A stretch of 64,000 nt of DNA from Membranipora membranacea (Eukaryota > Bryozoa > Gymnolaemata > Cheilostomatida > Membraniporidae). Shown piece by piece: positions 35,955 to 46,547 of this stretch. Each line of letters begins with the position of its first letter. The stretch's first letter is position 1. A program made the translations under genes and the position numbers. The stretch is from NCBI GenBank assembly GCA_914767715.1, contig OU612067.1, positions 34,632,162-34,696,161 on the forward strand, in the 5' to 3' direction. The notes below the pieces were generated by a model, which was not told where the DNA came from, searched no databases, and saw only the letters and a program-made list of their open reading frames with translations.

Positions 35955-36284
35955 GATGTAACTAGTAGCAACCACAAATCCTGTCATAGGACTTTAGAGT
36001 TATCTCACCGTTAACAGTAGTAGGACAACTCTTATTAGCCTGTGCCTCATCTTAGTTTTAGTTTACACTCTATATCATTTTTATATTCTTACAAATAGTA
36101 GAAAACCTTGACATGATACATACAAGTAGATAAGATTTATAGTGTTTGTTTTAACTCCATTATTTTCTTTTTATACTTCCTTCTGGTTCTGGCTTCTGAG
36201 ATGATAACATTAAATACTTGTTCCTCCAATTATATTTCCTGATTATTCCACTATACACCTGATATGGCACACTCCCAATCAACA
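35949..36284. repeat. 3' LTR of the copia element
   Basis: 336 bp. It differs from the 5' LTR at C versus A in GTAACTAG and A versus C in CTCACCG. Confidence 0.95.
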
Positions 36285-36740
36285 GGAAGGTCCTGCAACA
36301 ACTTAGCACTAAAAACTTCTCCTCTACGAAATCAACAGACGTAGTAAAACTACACGCTCACAATGTTGATGTAGAGATATCAAACCATGAAGCTTTGCAA
36401 AGCCACGATGGTAAGTTACAATTGTGAATGCGGATAGTGACTGATATTACATGCAGCATTGAGCTACAACTACAAAGACTTCAAACAGCATTGCAATCAT
36501 TGCTGTGTCTGCTGGTGCCGGTTACAACGACCGGCCCAGGGAGAAAGACAAGTGGAGATAATGGTGGCGTCATTGTTTTACATAAATTTGTTAACTATTT
36601 TGCTATGTATAGCAACATTATTCATGGCGGTCTGTCATAATATTTCTGATGACTATGATAACATTAATTATGCAAGTATAAACTATGAACCAGTAACAGT
36701 CTCTATCACTATGGGAAAAAGGCCTCTATTTCATAAAATG

Positions 36741-38535
36741 TTATATGGCTGCTCTGTATGGTTTTGCTGCAGATATTCCAGCATTAGACCTTCTGGCACT
36801 GGCTACTGCCGATTGGCCGATCAGTATGCTATTGTTTGTTGCACCGTATTGGCTGTAAGTTGGCATATCATTGGCACCGTTGTAAAACGCTCTTTGCTGG
36901 CAAAAATGGTTCTCTATATGGTCAGAGTTTGTCAGACTTATAGAGACATAGGAGCCTGGGAATGCGGTAAGATGTTGCCTTGCCCATTGTGGGAAGCCGA
37001 GCAGATATGATTCTAAATCATCCATACTCTGTGGGCTGGGCAAGTTGTAGGAGTCTTTGCGCGCTCTCCAGTTGATAATGAACTGAGCTATGTCGTCCAT
37101 GGACTTTAGCCGCTCATCATTGGGATCTTCTATGGGGCGTATGTCTTGGATGATGTTGATCAACGAAGTTGTGAGTTCTAGAAGCTTGATGGCCCCATCA
37201 AGCACAGTCCCATCTTTAAGTGAGCTTCGGTATTCTTTCATTAGGAATAGCATTTTACTACCTAAGCTGTCTATTGCTATTTTGTTTCTCATCTTTTGTG
37301 ATGCTGTCGGGAATAAATGCTCCTCTGTCATATTATAGTGTATAGGACGACTGTTTGACATGCGGTCCCAGCGTACGCTATCAATCCACATTTGCCAGTT
37401 GACCGATTGATTGTCGATAGTGATATGTCTTGTATGTCCCTTTTCTGGATGACCTCCACTCTTTAGGATATTGTTTCGGAATTTTTTGACGCAATGCATC
37501 GGATCTTGAATATACACAAGTTTTTGTCCATCAACAGTGTTCTTGCACGTATATTTGCATGTCCTTGCGGTTTCTTTTGGAAAGAGTGATTTCACGTAGC
37601 TCCGATTGTCTGCTCCGCCATCTGACATCACATACTCTACGCTAAATCCAAATAGCTTATGATAGTATATGAGCTCTGGTATTATTATGTGGTAATCAAG
37701 TGGCTTTGCGGTGTTTGTTGGATAATGAGCTATAGGGAATCTGAATCCAGTAGATCCCACAAACATGAACTGAAGTACCTGTGTGGCCATTCGCTTACCT
37801 ACCTCCTTCTCACATTTGTTATAGATAATATTGGTCTCTGGAGATGTGTCGATAAAACCCACCAACTCAGGCATGCCATTTTTGACTGTCATCACAAGAT
37901 CGTTTTGGATTTTCATCTCATCGTGTATTAGGCCGCCTGCGTATCCATGTTTTTCAATGTTCATGTTCAGTGCAGTCTGTCCCATCCATCGAAACATTTC
38001 GATAATTACTCCTGGCTTCTGCTTTATCTTATTTTTGTATATGGTGAGCTGGCGGCCAGATGGCAATATGAGCATCTGTGAGTCTTTAAGCATTGCATAA
38101 CTTTTGTGGCTTGCGATAAACATGCTGAGGCACAGCCTGATAACCTCTGTGTCCCAACGCATAGCCTGAGGGTTGACCATATTTGCCTTGCGTTGCGCGG
38201 CAAGTAATAGCTTTTGCTCTTGTGAGCAATTAGGGAATACCTTATGTAGTATGCTAGCTAAGTCCGACTCTATGTCTTTCAGTTCTATCTCGGGTGTGAA
38301 TTTTTGAAATCCCCTGCACCAATGGCATACAGTTATGCTTTTGGCTCCGAGTGGAACTAACCCGTTGCACCATTTTGATCGAATCCTACCATCCTCATTT
38401 AGTCTAAACCGTTTTGGGTCCAAAGCGCCTATAACAGATCTCTTTGTAACCGATAGATTTTCTAACATCAGTTTGTCTTGAATGTATTTTAAAGATAACT
38501 GCTCTGTGGCTACTCTGTATATACTGTTCAGCAGC
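36741..38535 (-). CDS. P-element-like transposase, main exon, antisense inside the helicase gene
   Basis: An ORF of 575 codons from the ATG at 38468. The frame stays open upstream to a good acceptor (pyrimidine tract, CACAG) at 38536, so this is probably a terminal exon beginning at 38535. P-like features in order: a helical N-terminal part with ILPSGRQL, then HDEMK (first Asp), MSDGGADNR (second Asp), DPMHCVKKFRNN (equivalent to DPPHLLKN in the other P gene) and SDHIENHFCQQR (Glu). This matches the RNase H-like P/THAP9 fold. No stop or frameshift was seen. No THAP exon was found on the minus strand to the right, although a first exon could begin in the right TIR. It may be the enzyme that moves the 20.4-44.6 kb element. 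The alternative is a nested P-like element whose ends I could not see. Confidence 0.8.
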
Positions 38536-40089
38536 CTGTGTGACAGAAGAGCAGATGAACATACAGCGGGATGTAATTAATAGGATTTTGCATACACTAT
38601 TGATGATCACAGCGGGAGTTGTTGCCCAGGCGTAGTAGTAAGACAACTCTGTGATATATGGAAAAGTTTCTTGCTGCCTATTGTAACATTTTTAGTTAAA
38701 TTATAATTTTATTGCTATTATAGCAGTGATGTATCGGTATAAAGCAAAGATTCTGGCAGGAAACGCTCTCTTATTAGCTGTACTGTACCAAATATACTTT
38801 GTCTGAAAGTTGGGGCTCCGGTCATTCTCAGGAGAACTATCTCACACAATCTGGTGAATGGACTCCAGTGTGTAATTAAGTCTCTCAACAATGTGGAAGC
38901 TGTCGTCAGTTTTGAGGACGATACACAAGTAACGATACAACCCGTGCATTTCCATGTTTATGATGTATATGGAAAAATCATAGCGACACGTCATCAACTT
39001 CCAATAACATTAGCGTATGCGCTGACTGTACACAAAGCACAGGGCCTCACTATAGCGAAGCATCTCATCATTGATGCAATGAATATGGATATGCCAGGTC
39101 AGCTCGCCGTAGCCATTGGTAAAGGGCAGAAGAAAGAGCGTATATCAATCATAAACCTCAAAACTTGCACTCCCACGAAGCACCCTGATTTCATCTTGGA
39201 GCAATACAAAGGTAAGTATTCATCACCAGTAGCCACTAGAACTTTTAAAATAACAAATGAAAAATGTTGGCTGAAGTTTGCCATACAAGTGGCACTGATA
39301 AGCTCATATTAGCCTTGGTCTTTCCCAATACATAGTCTATGTTTCCTACCCTGTTATATTTACCCATACTATGCTATCCAAAACAATCCCGAAATATTAT
39401 CCTTTGTTGTATTATAGGTCGATCAGTAGACAGCCAATGTTGTTCAAGTGCGAAATCTCCCTTTCAATCAACAGTGAACCCACCTACCACTAGTACCAGT
39501 GTACCATCTACATCACAGACAGCACCGCCTACCGAGTCAGTATCTGGTAAGTTGTTATCGCGGAGGCACAACTGTTTTTCGGACGCAACCTGCGTTGATG
39601 AGCGACAAAGATACAGGAAAGTGTTGCCAATGTTTCCAATTGGAGTAGCAACTGAAGATCGTCCATTTTTTCTTGAGTTCAATTAAGTTAATATGCCTTG
39701 CTGCTAAAAATGTTTACTATCTTTGCTCTGCCTTACAGTGTTATGTCAAACATGATGATACCAATCATCATCTATATGAGCATCTATGCGCACCTGTACA
39801 TAGATCTGTGCATATAAAGGTGCATACATACTTACAATGGCGTTATAATCTGTCAATAGTGGAACCAAACTTGCCAAACTAAGGTTGCTTTTTGAATTAG
39901 TTGATATAAGTATCTACGTAGCGTGCTTGTGTCACAAAGAGAAGACAACTCCCTGTTTTAGCATTAAAACTACTCAGCGCATAATGTATGATGTTTGACA
40001 ATAAAAAAATTATTTGGATCCCTGGACCCACTAGGTCAGGTTGATTGTGATGTGCCACCATAGAATGATAAAAACGCCAATAACGATCA

Positions 40090-41946
40090 GATACAACATA
40101 CAGTGGTGCGCGTACCACTGCACAACACACAGGTCTTCAGCTAGAAACCATGAGTCAAACGCTGTTTCGAGGCCTTCTCTAGTACAACCTCCTCATGGCC
40201 GGCCCCAGCAGCATGAAGCCACCCCTGTGTGTTGCTGAGCATCTCAATCAATCTCATCGATCCCTCAGTGCATTTTGTCAGTTTCGGTGGTTTGACATAA
40301 TTGGTGTGTTTACGCTGTTGCGCAACCAGGGAGGCTGCCAACTCTTCATTGTTTCAGTGCAACAATGTTCGCCCCATCACTCTCATGCTTATACTCTAAG
40401 CCAAACCAGTGCAGGGAGGTTTGCTTTCCATCAACTCATCGGCGCAAAGTCGCTATCGTCAAGGCACCCGCCCCTCGTGCCACTCGTTCACTACTCAAAT
40501 TCACCACATTGAGCATAGTACAACTCATACACAAGTCAGAGAGATGACTTGTTTGCGCTACAGCCAGTGGGCTGACTGTGATTTCCTGTCTCGCTCTGCC
40601 TGCCTTTTATGCGAGGGCCAAGCTTTTAATCCTATGTTTGTAAAACCTTAGATCTAACTCAGACTCACTTTGATTTTCACTCTGCAGAGATTAAACTACT
40701 TTAATTTGAGTATTAAAGGCATAATCTTGCTTAGCCTTCTACCCCAAGCAATTTGCTTATCATCACTTAATCCCCTCATTCTAATCCTTACAAGGATTAT
40801 AACAAAAGGAATTAAATGCTGGCCAACTCCACAAAACAAAGTGAGTGTGTTAAACCCCAGCTTACAAGTAATAGGATTACTTAGCTTTTGTCTTCACACA
40901 GTGCTGTTGCCATATCCATGCAGATGCGCTTTCTGCCTCATGTACTATGCTTTTTGTGGCTTGTTTGAGTGCTCTTCCTGAAAGCCCAACTCTGGTCAGA
41001 AATTTGGTAGCTGATCTAGCCATGAATCCACGGCAGCCAACTTCCACTGCGAATAATTCGCAATTCCAACCTTTGTCTTGGCATTGTGTGACCAGATCTT
41101 CGTATCTTGTCAGTTTTCTCTCATGCGCATATGAGAGATTTTCTTCCCAAGGCACCGTCAATTCCATCAGTATTAGTGCTTTTTCTTTGTCAGACCAAAC
41201 AATTAAGTCTGGTCTTTGGTTCGTGATCACAATATGCTGTGGCATGCTGAGCTGCTCTGTGAGGTCGCATCTCACCTGCCATTCTCCGCTGTTCATCAAT
41301 CCCTTTTTGCGCAAAATCTTTTCACGCGCTTCACCACCAGCATTAGCATATTCACACTTCTCCGTGACGTATTTACACAACACTTTCAGGACTTGATTAT
41401 GCCTATACGTGTATCTTCCCAGGCTCTGTTGGCAATTCGACAGTATATGTCGAAGTGTGCCCTTAGCCGAGCACTCGGCGCATTTCGAGTTCTCGGTCAA
41501 ATTCCAGCGTTCCAGGTTTGCCGGGGTCGGTAGTTGATCATAAGCTGCACCAACCAGAAAGCTGATCCTTTGTGGCTCCATCGACCACAATTCTGTCCAT
41601 TTGAGCTGACGCTGCTCAACAGACTCCCAACAAGTCCACCTGCCTTGTTGGGCTTGGCCTACAGCTTGTGTCTGGCGGCGCTCCTCTTCCATCTTGCGCA
41701 CCTCATCAACTACCATCTCCCGTCTAACCTTTGGGCTTTCCTTTGAGAACCACCGGTTTGCTTCCCAGCCGATGCCATGACGTGCAGTTGTCACAGCACC
41801 CACAATCTCACTTATCTCCAGTCGAGATTTGGCATCTCTGACAGTCTCTGTGACAGACCATTTTTTACCAGTGTCAAGTGTTGGAGCACATTCCCTTATC
41901 ACCTGGTCTGGTGACTCGTTCAACATCATATCCAGTCTCGAGTCTC
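40090..41946 (-). mobile_element. 5'-truncated RLE-type non-LTR retrotransposon with 18-bp target duplication
   Basis: AAACGCCAATAACGATCA occurs at 40072-40089 and 41947-41964. Between the copies lies a minus-strand coding end followed by about 790 bp of 3' untranslated sequence. The RT region is missing, as expected for incomplete target-primed reverse transcription. Confidence 0.8.
40877..41945 (-). pseudogene. C-terminal part of RLE-type retrotransposon ORF (zinc finger and endonuclease)
   Basis: About 350 codons are open. A knuckle CAECSAKGTLRHILSNC is followed by PDLIVWSDKEKALILMEL, continuing to a Lys-containing helix (ERKLTRYEDLV). This is the PD-(D/E)XK restriction-like endonuclease arrangement of R2/NeSL/Dong-type elements. 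Reverse transcriptase is absent because the element is 5'-truncated, so the fragment cannot transpose alone. The exact clade is not determined. Confidence 0.75.
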
Positions 41947-43257
41947 AAACGCCAATAACGATCATCTATAGCGCAATCGCTGTATATTCTTCACTAAATG
42001 TTGATATGTTCATCAAATTTCTCTCAAAAACCAAAATTCAGACAGTGTATGGAATTCCGGAGAATCTACGACTATGCGTGAACTTTATTCATTCATTCAT
42101 GAGCAAATTCTAATATTTTACTGTTTACATGTTTAGACGCTAGTTCAGATGAAGATATAGACTCAGATGATAGTGATGCTGAAGATGTGGTGGCAGCATT
42201 CTACAGTGAATACACAGAGCTGAGTCATGCTGATCTGACAAACCTATTTGAGCATGACGAGGAAGGACATCTCAAGGATCGAGTCGGCAGCTATCGTACC
42301 ACAAGGCTGCTCAAGTTCGTTTTCAACGTTAGGGAAGAGCTTGGGAAAATCGCTACTAAGACACTAGAAAAATCAGACACAAAGATAGCTAATTACAACG
42401 CCTTCTATGCCTAAGTCAGCCATTTCATGACATCCCCACGCTATGAACAGTTGAAAGTGAAGCTAGATAGGCGATGTGATCAGGAAACAAGTCTTGTTTG
42501 CTTCAAGATTGTGCAGGAAGTTCAACAGCACATCATTGTTGCAGGTGATGTCAACCCACTCCCAAATAGGCAAGTAAGAAACAGTGCCATTGGTGCCGAT
42601 AACATATGCAATATTGGTGGCTGGGCTGTTTTTCAGCTTATGAAGGAGCTCACAAAAGCAATCAAAAGTCATCCCGAAAAAATCAATGATCTCAAAATGG
42701 TGAAGTGTCTCGTCGATAGAACAGCCTCCAATAGATATACAGATGAAGTGAAATATGTCAAAGGCTCAATGATCCGGTTAAATGCTCAGAGCCAGCAATT
42801 CTTCATAAAGCTGGACGAACTTATCCGTAGGGAAGAAACTCCTGAAAAACTCAATGCCCAGAGACGGGATTTCTATTCATCTGTTCTAAACAACCTGCTA
42901 GCAAATACTGAACTTAACGATATTTATTCCTCACTCAACATCCCCGAGCACTTAAAGTTAAATATGATGAAACGTGATGTCAGGTTCAGCGCGAGCAGGT
43001 TTAGAGTTGAACTCAAGAGAGAAGTCGTGAAAGAGATCGCTACCAGGAAGTCAGTAGCGGCAGCTACCAAGAAAAGAAAGCTGGCATCTGCTGACATAGC
43101 TCCCTGCCTGTACTGCGGGAAACACTGTGCGCGGGCCAGCATATGTTGTGATAAGTGTGACAGATGGGCACACTACCGATGTGCAGGGTTTACTGGCAGA
43201 GAGCCATTTTTGAAAGATAAAGACAGTACATGGATGTGTAAAAACTGTGTTGTGTAA

Positions 43258-44203
43258 AAATAAGTTCCCTAATTATAATATAGGAACAATTATCATTACC
43301 ACTTGTTTAGCTGTGTTGTCTGGAGCCTCCATTTAGTTGTGTGTCCAAGGGTTGAGGCTGCCATCTTATATTTATTTGATGGAATGTACACAGAATTCTT
43401 CTGCTATCAACTTTTCACTTGACTGATTTTACTTTGCGCCAAAACCTGGTGACCAATTGTGTTAGCCAGCCCTCAATCCTACTTGGTGGCATATTACGCA
43501 GTCAGATTTTCATTGCTATATGGTTATATATATACAAGCACACACCCTAATTCCAGAATTGCATCATCACCTCTTGCTGTACACACTGTCTAGCCTTTGT
43601 TCTAGCATTCCTTAATTATCTCATTTCATTTTATATGCATGTCAGCGCCAATATCTACAGTTTTTCCACTTTGTGGGTAGTGTTGCTCAGTTACTCACCA
43701 TTCAAAATACATATACTTTTCATTGTCTTAGCCACCGTGTCTCAAGATAAGGGTGTGGATGACAATATAATATATATTGGTCGCAAATAAATAACTAAAC
43801 TTAGAATTATAATATTGCTGATTTAGACATCAACCACAACCACGGCCATTGTCAATACTGGAACAGAAAAAATTCTCATGGTTGTGAGTGAGCATCTCGA
43901 AAAGCATTAAATCGTTTGTTGTGTGATAGTCGCTTAAATTAAAGTGGACAGAAAAAAAGCAGAAACATCTAGTAATCGTCATCGGCATTTATGAGCATAA
44001 GGTGCAGAGTGCTGACACCGCTTGCTGATTATATCAATATGTTGTCAACAGTGCTAGTTATGTTTTCGACATCGATTTCTTGGCATTGTACTCCTGCTTC
44101 TATATCTTCTCAAACTTTCGAAGAGAGTGATTATGGTGGTACTGCTGCCACATTGTGCTGTAAATCAGATGCTCTGTAACAACCTACAATTAGACAATTA
44201 GAA
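43258..44203. other. Non-coding interval between the PHD exon and the right TIR
   Basis: AT-rich, with no convincing exon on either strand. If the antisense transposase has upstream exons they should lie here or in 38.6-42.1 kb, but none was recognised. Confidence 0.4.
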
Positions 44204-44629
44204 TTAAAATATCTGGGACTGATGATGATGGGTGCTCCATGATGTATATTGTCCTCACAGTTTGAAATTAGCAAGTGTTCACATGCTCATCTATCAATAA
44301 AATGACAGCAGTATGTATGTGTTCCAATAGATAGCTCTTTCTGTAATGTGTTATTCTCATGTGTTTCATCTGCTCACTGGTGCTATATTGCTTTGATTGT
44401 GGCTAGGCATTGTGTGCACGTGCCTGTGTTGTTTGTTTTGGAAGTTTAAAATTCTGGCCAATGAGAGAGAAGTGACTCATCTGAGCAACGCATTTGGCGG
44501 GTACAGAAGCTGCGCAGCCGCGATAACTTGGTTCATACGCAGTTTCACATCTTCACCACAACAAACACAAACCAGACACACACAAGGCTGCAACTCATCA
44601 AATCAACTGTCAGTGACCTGCTGTCTGTG
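44204..44629. repeat. Right terminal inverted repeat of the large P-like element
   Basis: Its reverse complement begins CACAGACAGCAGGTCACTGA and follows the left TIR through AAATGCGTTGCTCAGAT and GTGAGCAGATGAAACACATG to the ATGGAGCA start codon and a PDI(L/I)-coding stretch. Compared with the left copy it lacks the 362-bp insert and has small extra segments (TCTGTACCCGCC, ATCATCATC). Confidence 0.85.
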
Positions 44630-44946
44630 ATTGGCTCAAAAACCTTCAACTACTCGCTTTACTAACTCAAAACATCCTTTTTGTACTCTTCGTTAATTGG
44701 GGGCAGAGGAGTTTGTTATTCCCTTAGCAACCACACTGCTCGGAGATGGACTCTCCCTGGTTATAACCAATCTGAATTGATTAGTGCACATGCGCAAAGT
44801 GCTTAGCAACACAAAGTTCTTGAGAAAATGGAGGTACAAATACCAAATTTTTGGAAGTTATCTTCTCATTCACCAGGATAAGACAATGACATAAGATTTG
44901 ATACGGTTGCAGAATGAATCAGCATTCAAATAATCTACTAGTTCTC

Positions 44947-45006
44947 AGCCGATGTGTTGGCTCTGAGTTGGCTCCTCACCAACCAAACAGAGCCAACACA
45001 TTGGCT
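44947..45006. repeat. Fold-back repeat, AGCCAATGTGTTGGCT type (second copy)
   Basis: AGCCGATGTGTTGGCTCTG pairs with CAGAGCCAACACATTGGCT. Same family as 20106-20177. Confidence 0.8.
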
Positions 45007-45363
45007 ATCTAGTTTCCTGACAGAGGGCAAAAGTTATTTCTGAAATTCAACTGCCCAGAGTCTGTTGGCACAGTCCAAGGAATGAACTCCTGAAGAGGGA
45101 GTTCATTGGTCCAAGATGAATGTAAACGGAAAATATAAATTACACCCTTGTTGTGAATGAGTTTAGATGAATGTGGTTACGCGTAATGTGAATGTTAGTA
45201 GAGATTGTGGAGTATGAGGAATTTTATGTATTACATTTGCTAGTTGCCTTCTCGTGTACAAGAGAAGACAACTACAAAGTATCACAAATATGTTAACAGC
45301 ATGAATGAGAAGCCCTAGTTCGTATATATTTATATATATACTTTTATTGTCAGCAACAATTCA

Positions 45364-45750
45364 TTATTTCAAATGTTTTTCATGATGTGACATAAGGCAT
45401 AAGACATATGGCAAAAAAGAAAAATGATACAAACAAAGATTCAACAAAAAATAAGACTCTGCCAATAAACTGAAAAAATGTTGCATTAGCCTTTTCTTAA
45501 ACATATTCAAAGTAAGAGTGCTTCTCAATGAAGAGGGTAAAATATTAAAGTTTGTTGCTATTTTGTGGTTTAAGTTGTCTAATGGAGGTTTAAGTAAGTG
45601 TGTATCTCTTCTTGGAAATCGGTGTGGTGTGGTAACAAAAAAATCAGAGATGTATGGAGGTGATAAATTATTCAGAGCCTTAAATCCCGTAATGCAAGTA
45701 AAATAATTGCTCAGTATTGGAAGGGGTAAAATTTTAAGTGATGCACATAT
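45364..45750 (-). pseudogene. LINE ORF2 C-terminal remnant
   Basis: On the minus strand an open frame contains FKALNNLSPPYISDFF, then ILPSSLRSTLTLNMFKKRL, and a TAA at 45366-45364. This is the conserved C-terminal tail of CR1/jockey-like ORF2 proteins. The RT part is absent, so it is a 5'-truncated insertion. It is about 9 kb upstream of the longer LINE, whose ORF2 ends before this tail. Confidence 0.65.
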
Positions 45751-46547
45751 AGGCCAGCAGCGGTGTGGAGTAGTCTGACTAGCTAACTACACAACACCAG
45801 ATCTGGAGCACTACAGTGAATACAACCTACAGTATACCTGCCTCCAGATGCTTCTCAGACTATTGAGTACTACTTAGTGCTGAGCTCACTTCCTGGGTAC
45901 TACGTCATCACTATCTGGGAAGAATGACTCTTGGTTGTACCCTTCTTGGTAAGTTATACTACGAAATACTGCTCAGAGTTTATCGCAACTTTTAACTGAT
46001 CATCTCTGCCCATCCTGGCCCAGTAAGAACCCCTGGCTTCTTTACAAGCAGCACCTCAATATTGTTTCATTGTGTGTAAGGATGATGAACAGAGAAAATT
46101 AATAGCAAATAATCAAATGATATTTATTATTGTTTCGATTTTTGAAGTGGTACTATTCCATAAGTGGGGCAATAAAATAATGTTTTGCTAAAATTATTTT
46201 CTGATGCAGATTCTACAATATTTCTGCAGAACTAACTTGCAAAAGTTACTTGGCAACATTTAGCCAATCAAAATGGATAATTTTGATGATTAGCCAATGA
46301 CAGAGCATTTTTGTTTATAAAAGATGGCCGCCAACCATGAGGCTTGCTGCATCAATTGACTTGGATTTTTCTATCGGGAGAACACTTCGTGCACACTCTG
46401 ATTGGTTAATGAAATACTCTTTAATGATTGGTCAACCTCACTTTGATAAACAATGTGTGCACATGTTGTGGGTTTTCCCAAGGCTCGGCGGGAATGACTA
46501 AACTCTTGAAACTACTGTGTGCACACATCATCATAGCAAGTACGAAT

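Larger units (their letters stand above)
31625..36284 (+). mobile_element. Ty1/copia LTR retrotransposon inserted in a helicase exon
   Basis: Two 336-bp LTRs (TGTTAAG...TCAACA) differ at two positions seen by eye. GGAAG flanks both sides (31620-31624 and 36285-36289), a 5-bp target duplication. The order protease, integrase, RT, RNase H is the copia order. The insertion lies within the PIF1 exon 31563-36410. Two frameshifts and a nonsense codon make this copy non-autonomous despite the near-identical LTRs. Confidence 0.95.
21146..43257 (+). pseudogene. PIF1-type DNA helicase with C-terminal PHD finger, interrupted by transposons
   Basis: Inferred exons: 21146-21356 (Walker A, GQAGTGKS); 29701-29822 plus 30269-30387 (Walker B DEISM, then PFGGIQ and GDFLQL); 31078-31178; 31563-31624 plus 36290-36410; a doubtful one from 36457; about 38745-39211 (LKVGAPVIL, LAYALTVHKAQGLT); 39418-39546; 42137-43257. 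PIF1 proteins are 5'-3' SF1 helicases. The last exon ends in a Cys4-His-Cys3 PHD finger (CLYC, CDKC, H, C, WMCKNC), a fold that usually reads histone tails. Phases agree where both borders are clear. Breaks: a 437-bp insert, a copia element inside an exon and a TAA at 42412-42414. The 5' border of the 38.7-kb exon is unresolved. The intron at 21357-29700 holds the LTR element; 29166-29700, 30388-31077 and 39547-40071 show nothing recognised. Confidence 0.8.
20395..44629. mobile_element. Large P-like DNA transposon carrying PIF1-PHD helicase and an antisense transposase
   Basis: The left end (CACAGACAGCAGGTCACTGA) and right end are reverse complements. The similarity continues inward for about 400 bp, interrupted on the left by a 362-bp insert. 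The flanks 20388-20394 and 44630-44636 are both ATTGGCT, a 7-bp direct repeat. It would be 8 bp (ATTGGCTC) if one C of a CC pair was lost on the left. Cargo: a fragmented PIF1-PHD gene on plus and a P-like transposase on minus. Nested insertions (LTR element, copia, RLE element, MITE, two small inserts) account for about 14.7 of 24.2 kb. All helicase motifs are in order, but several disruptions make this copy inactive. Confidence 0.75.
44637..46547. other. Non-coding interval upstream of the MULE-Ulp1 gene
   Basis: It holds a fold-back repeat (44947-45006) and a LINE remnant (45364-45750). A short ATG ORF at 46323 stops after 11 codons and may be leader sequence. No promoter motif was recognised. 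Confidence 0.45.

Noticed and set aside
36459-37010. Plus-strand ORF of 183 codons
   Set aside because: Most of it is antisense to the P-like transposase. Only its first part could be a helicase exon, and its end could not be fixed.
39464-39682. Minus-strand ORF of 72 codons as a gene
   Set aside because: It overlaps a phase-consistent helicase exon on the plus strand (39418-39546) and has no recognisable motif.
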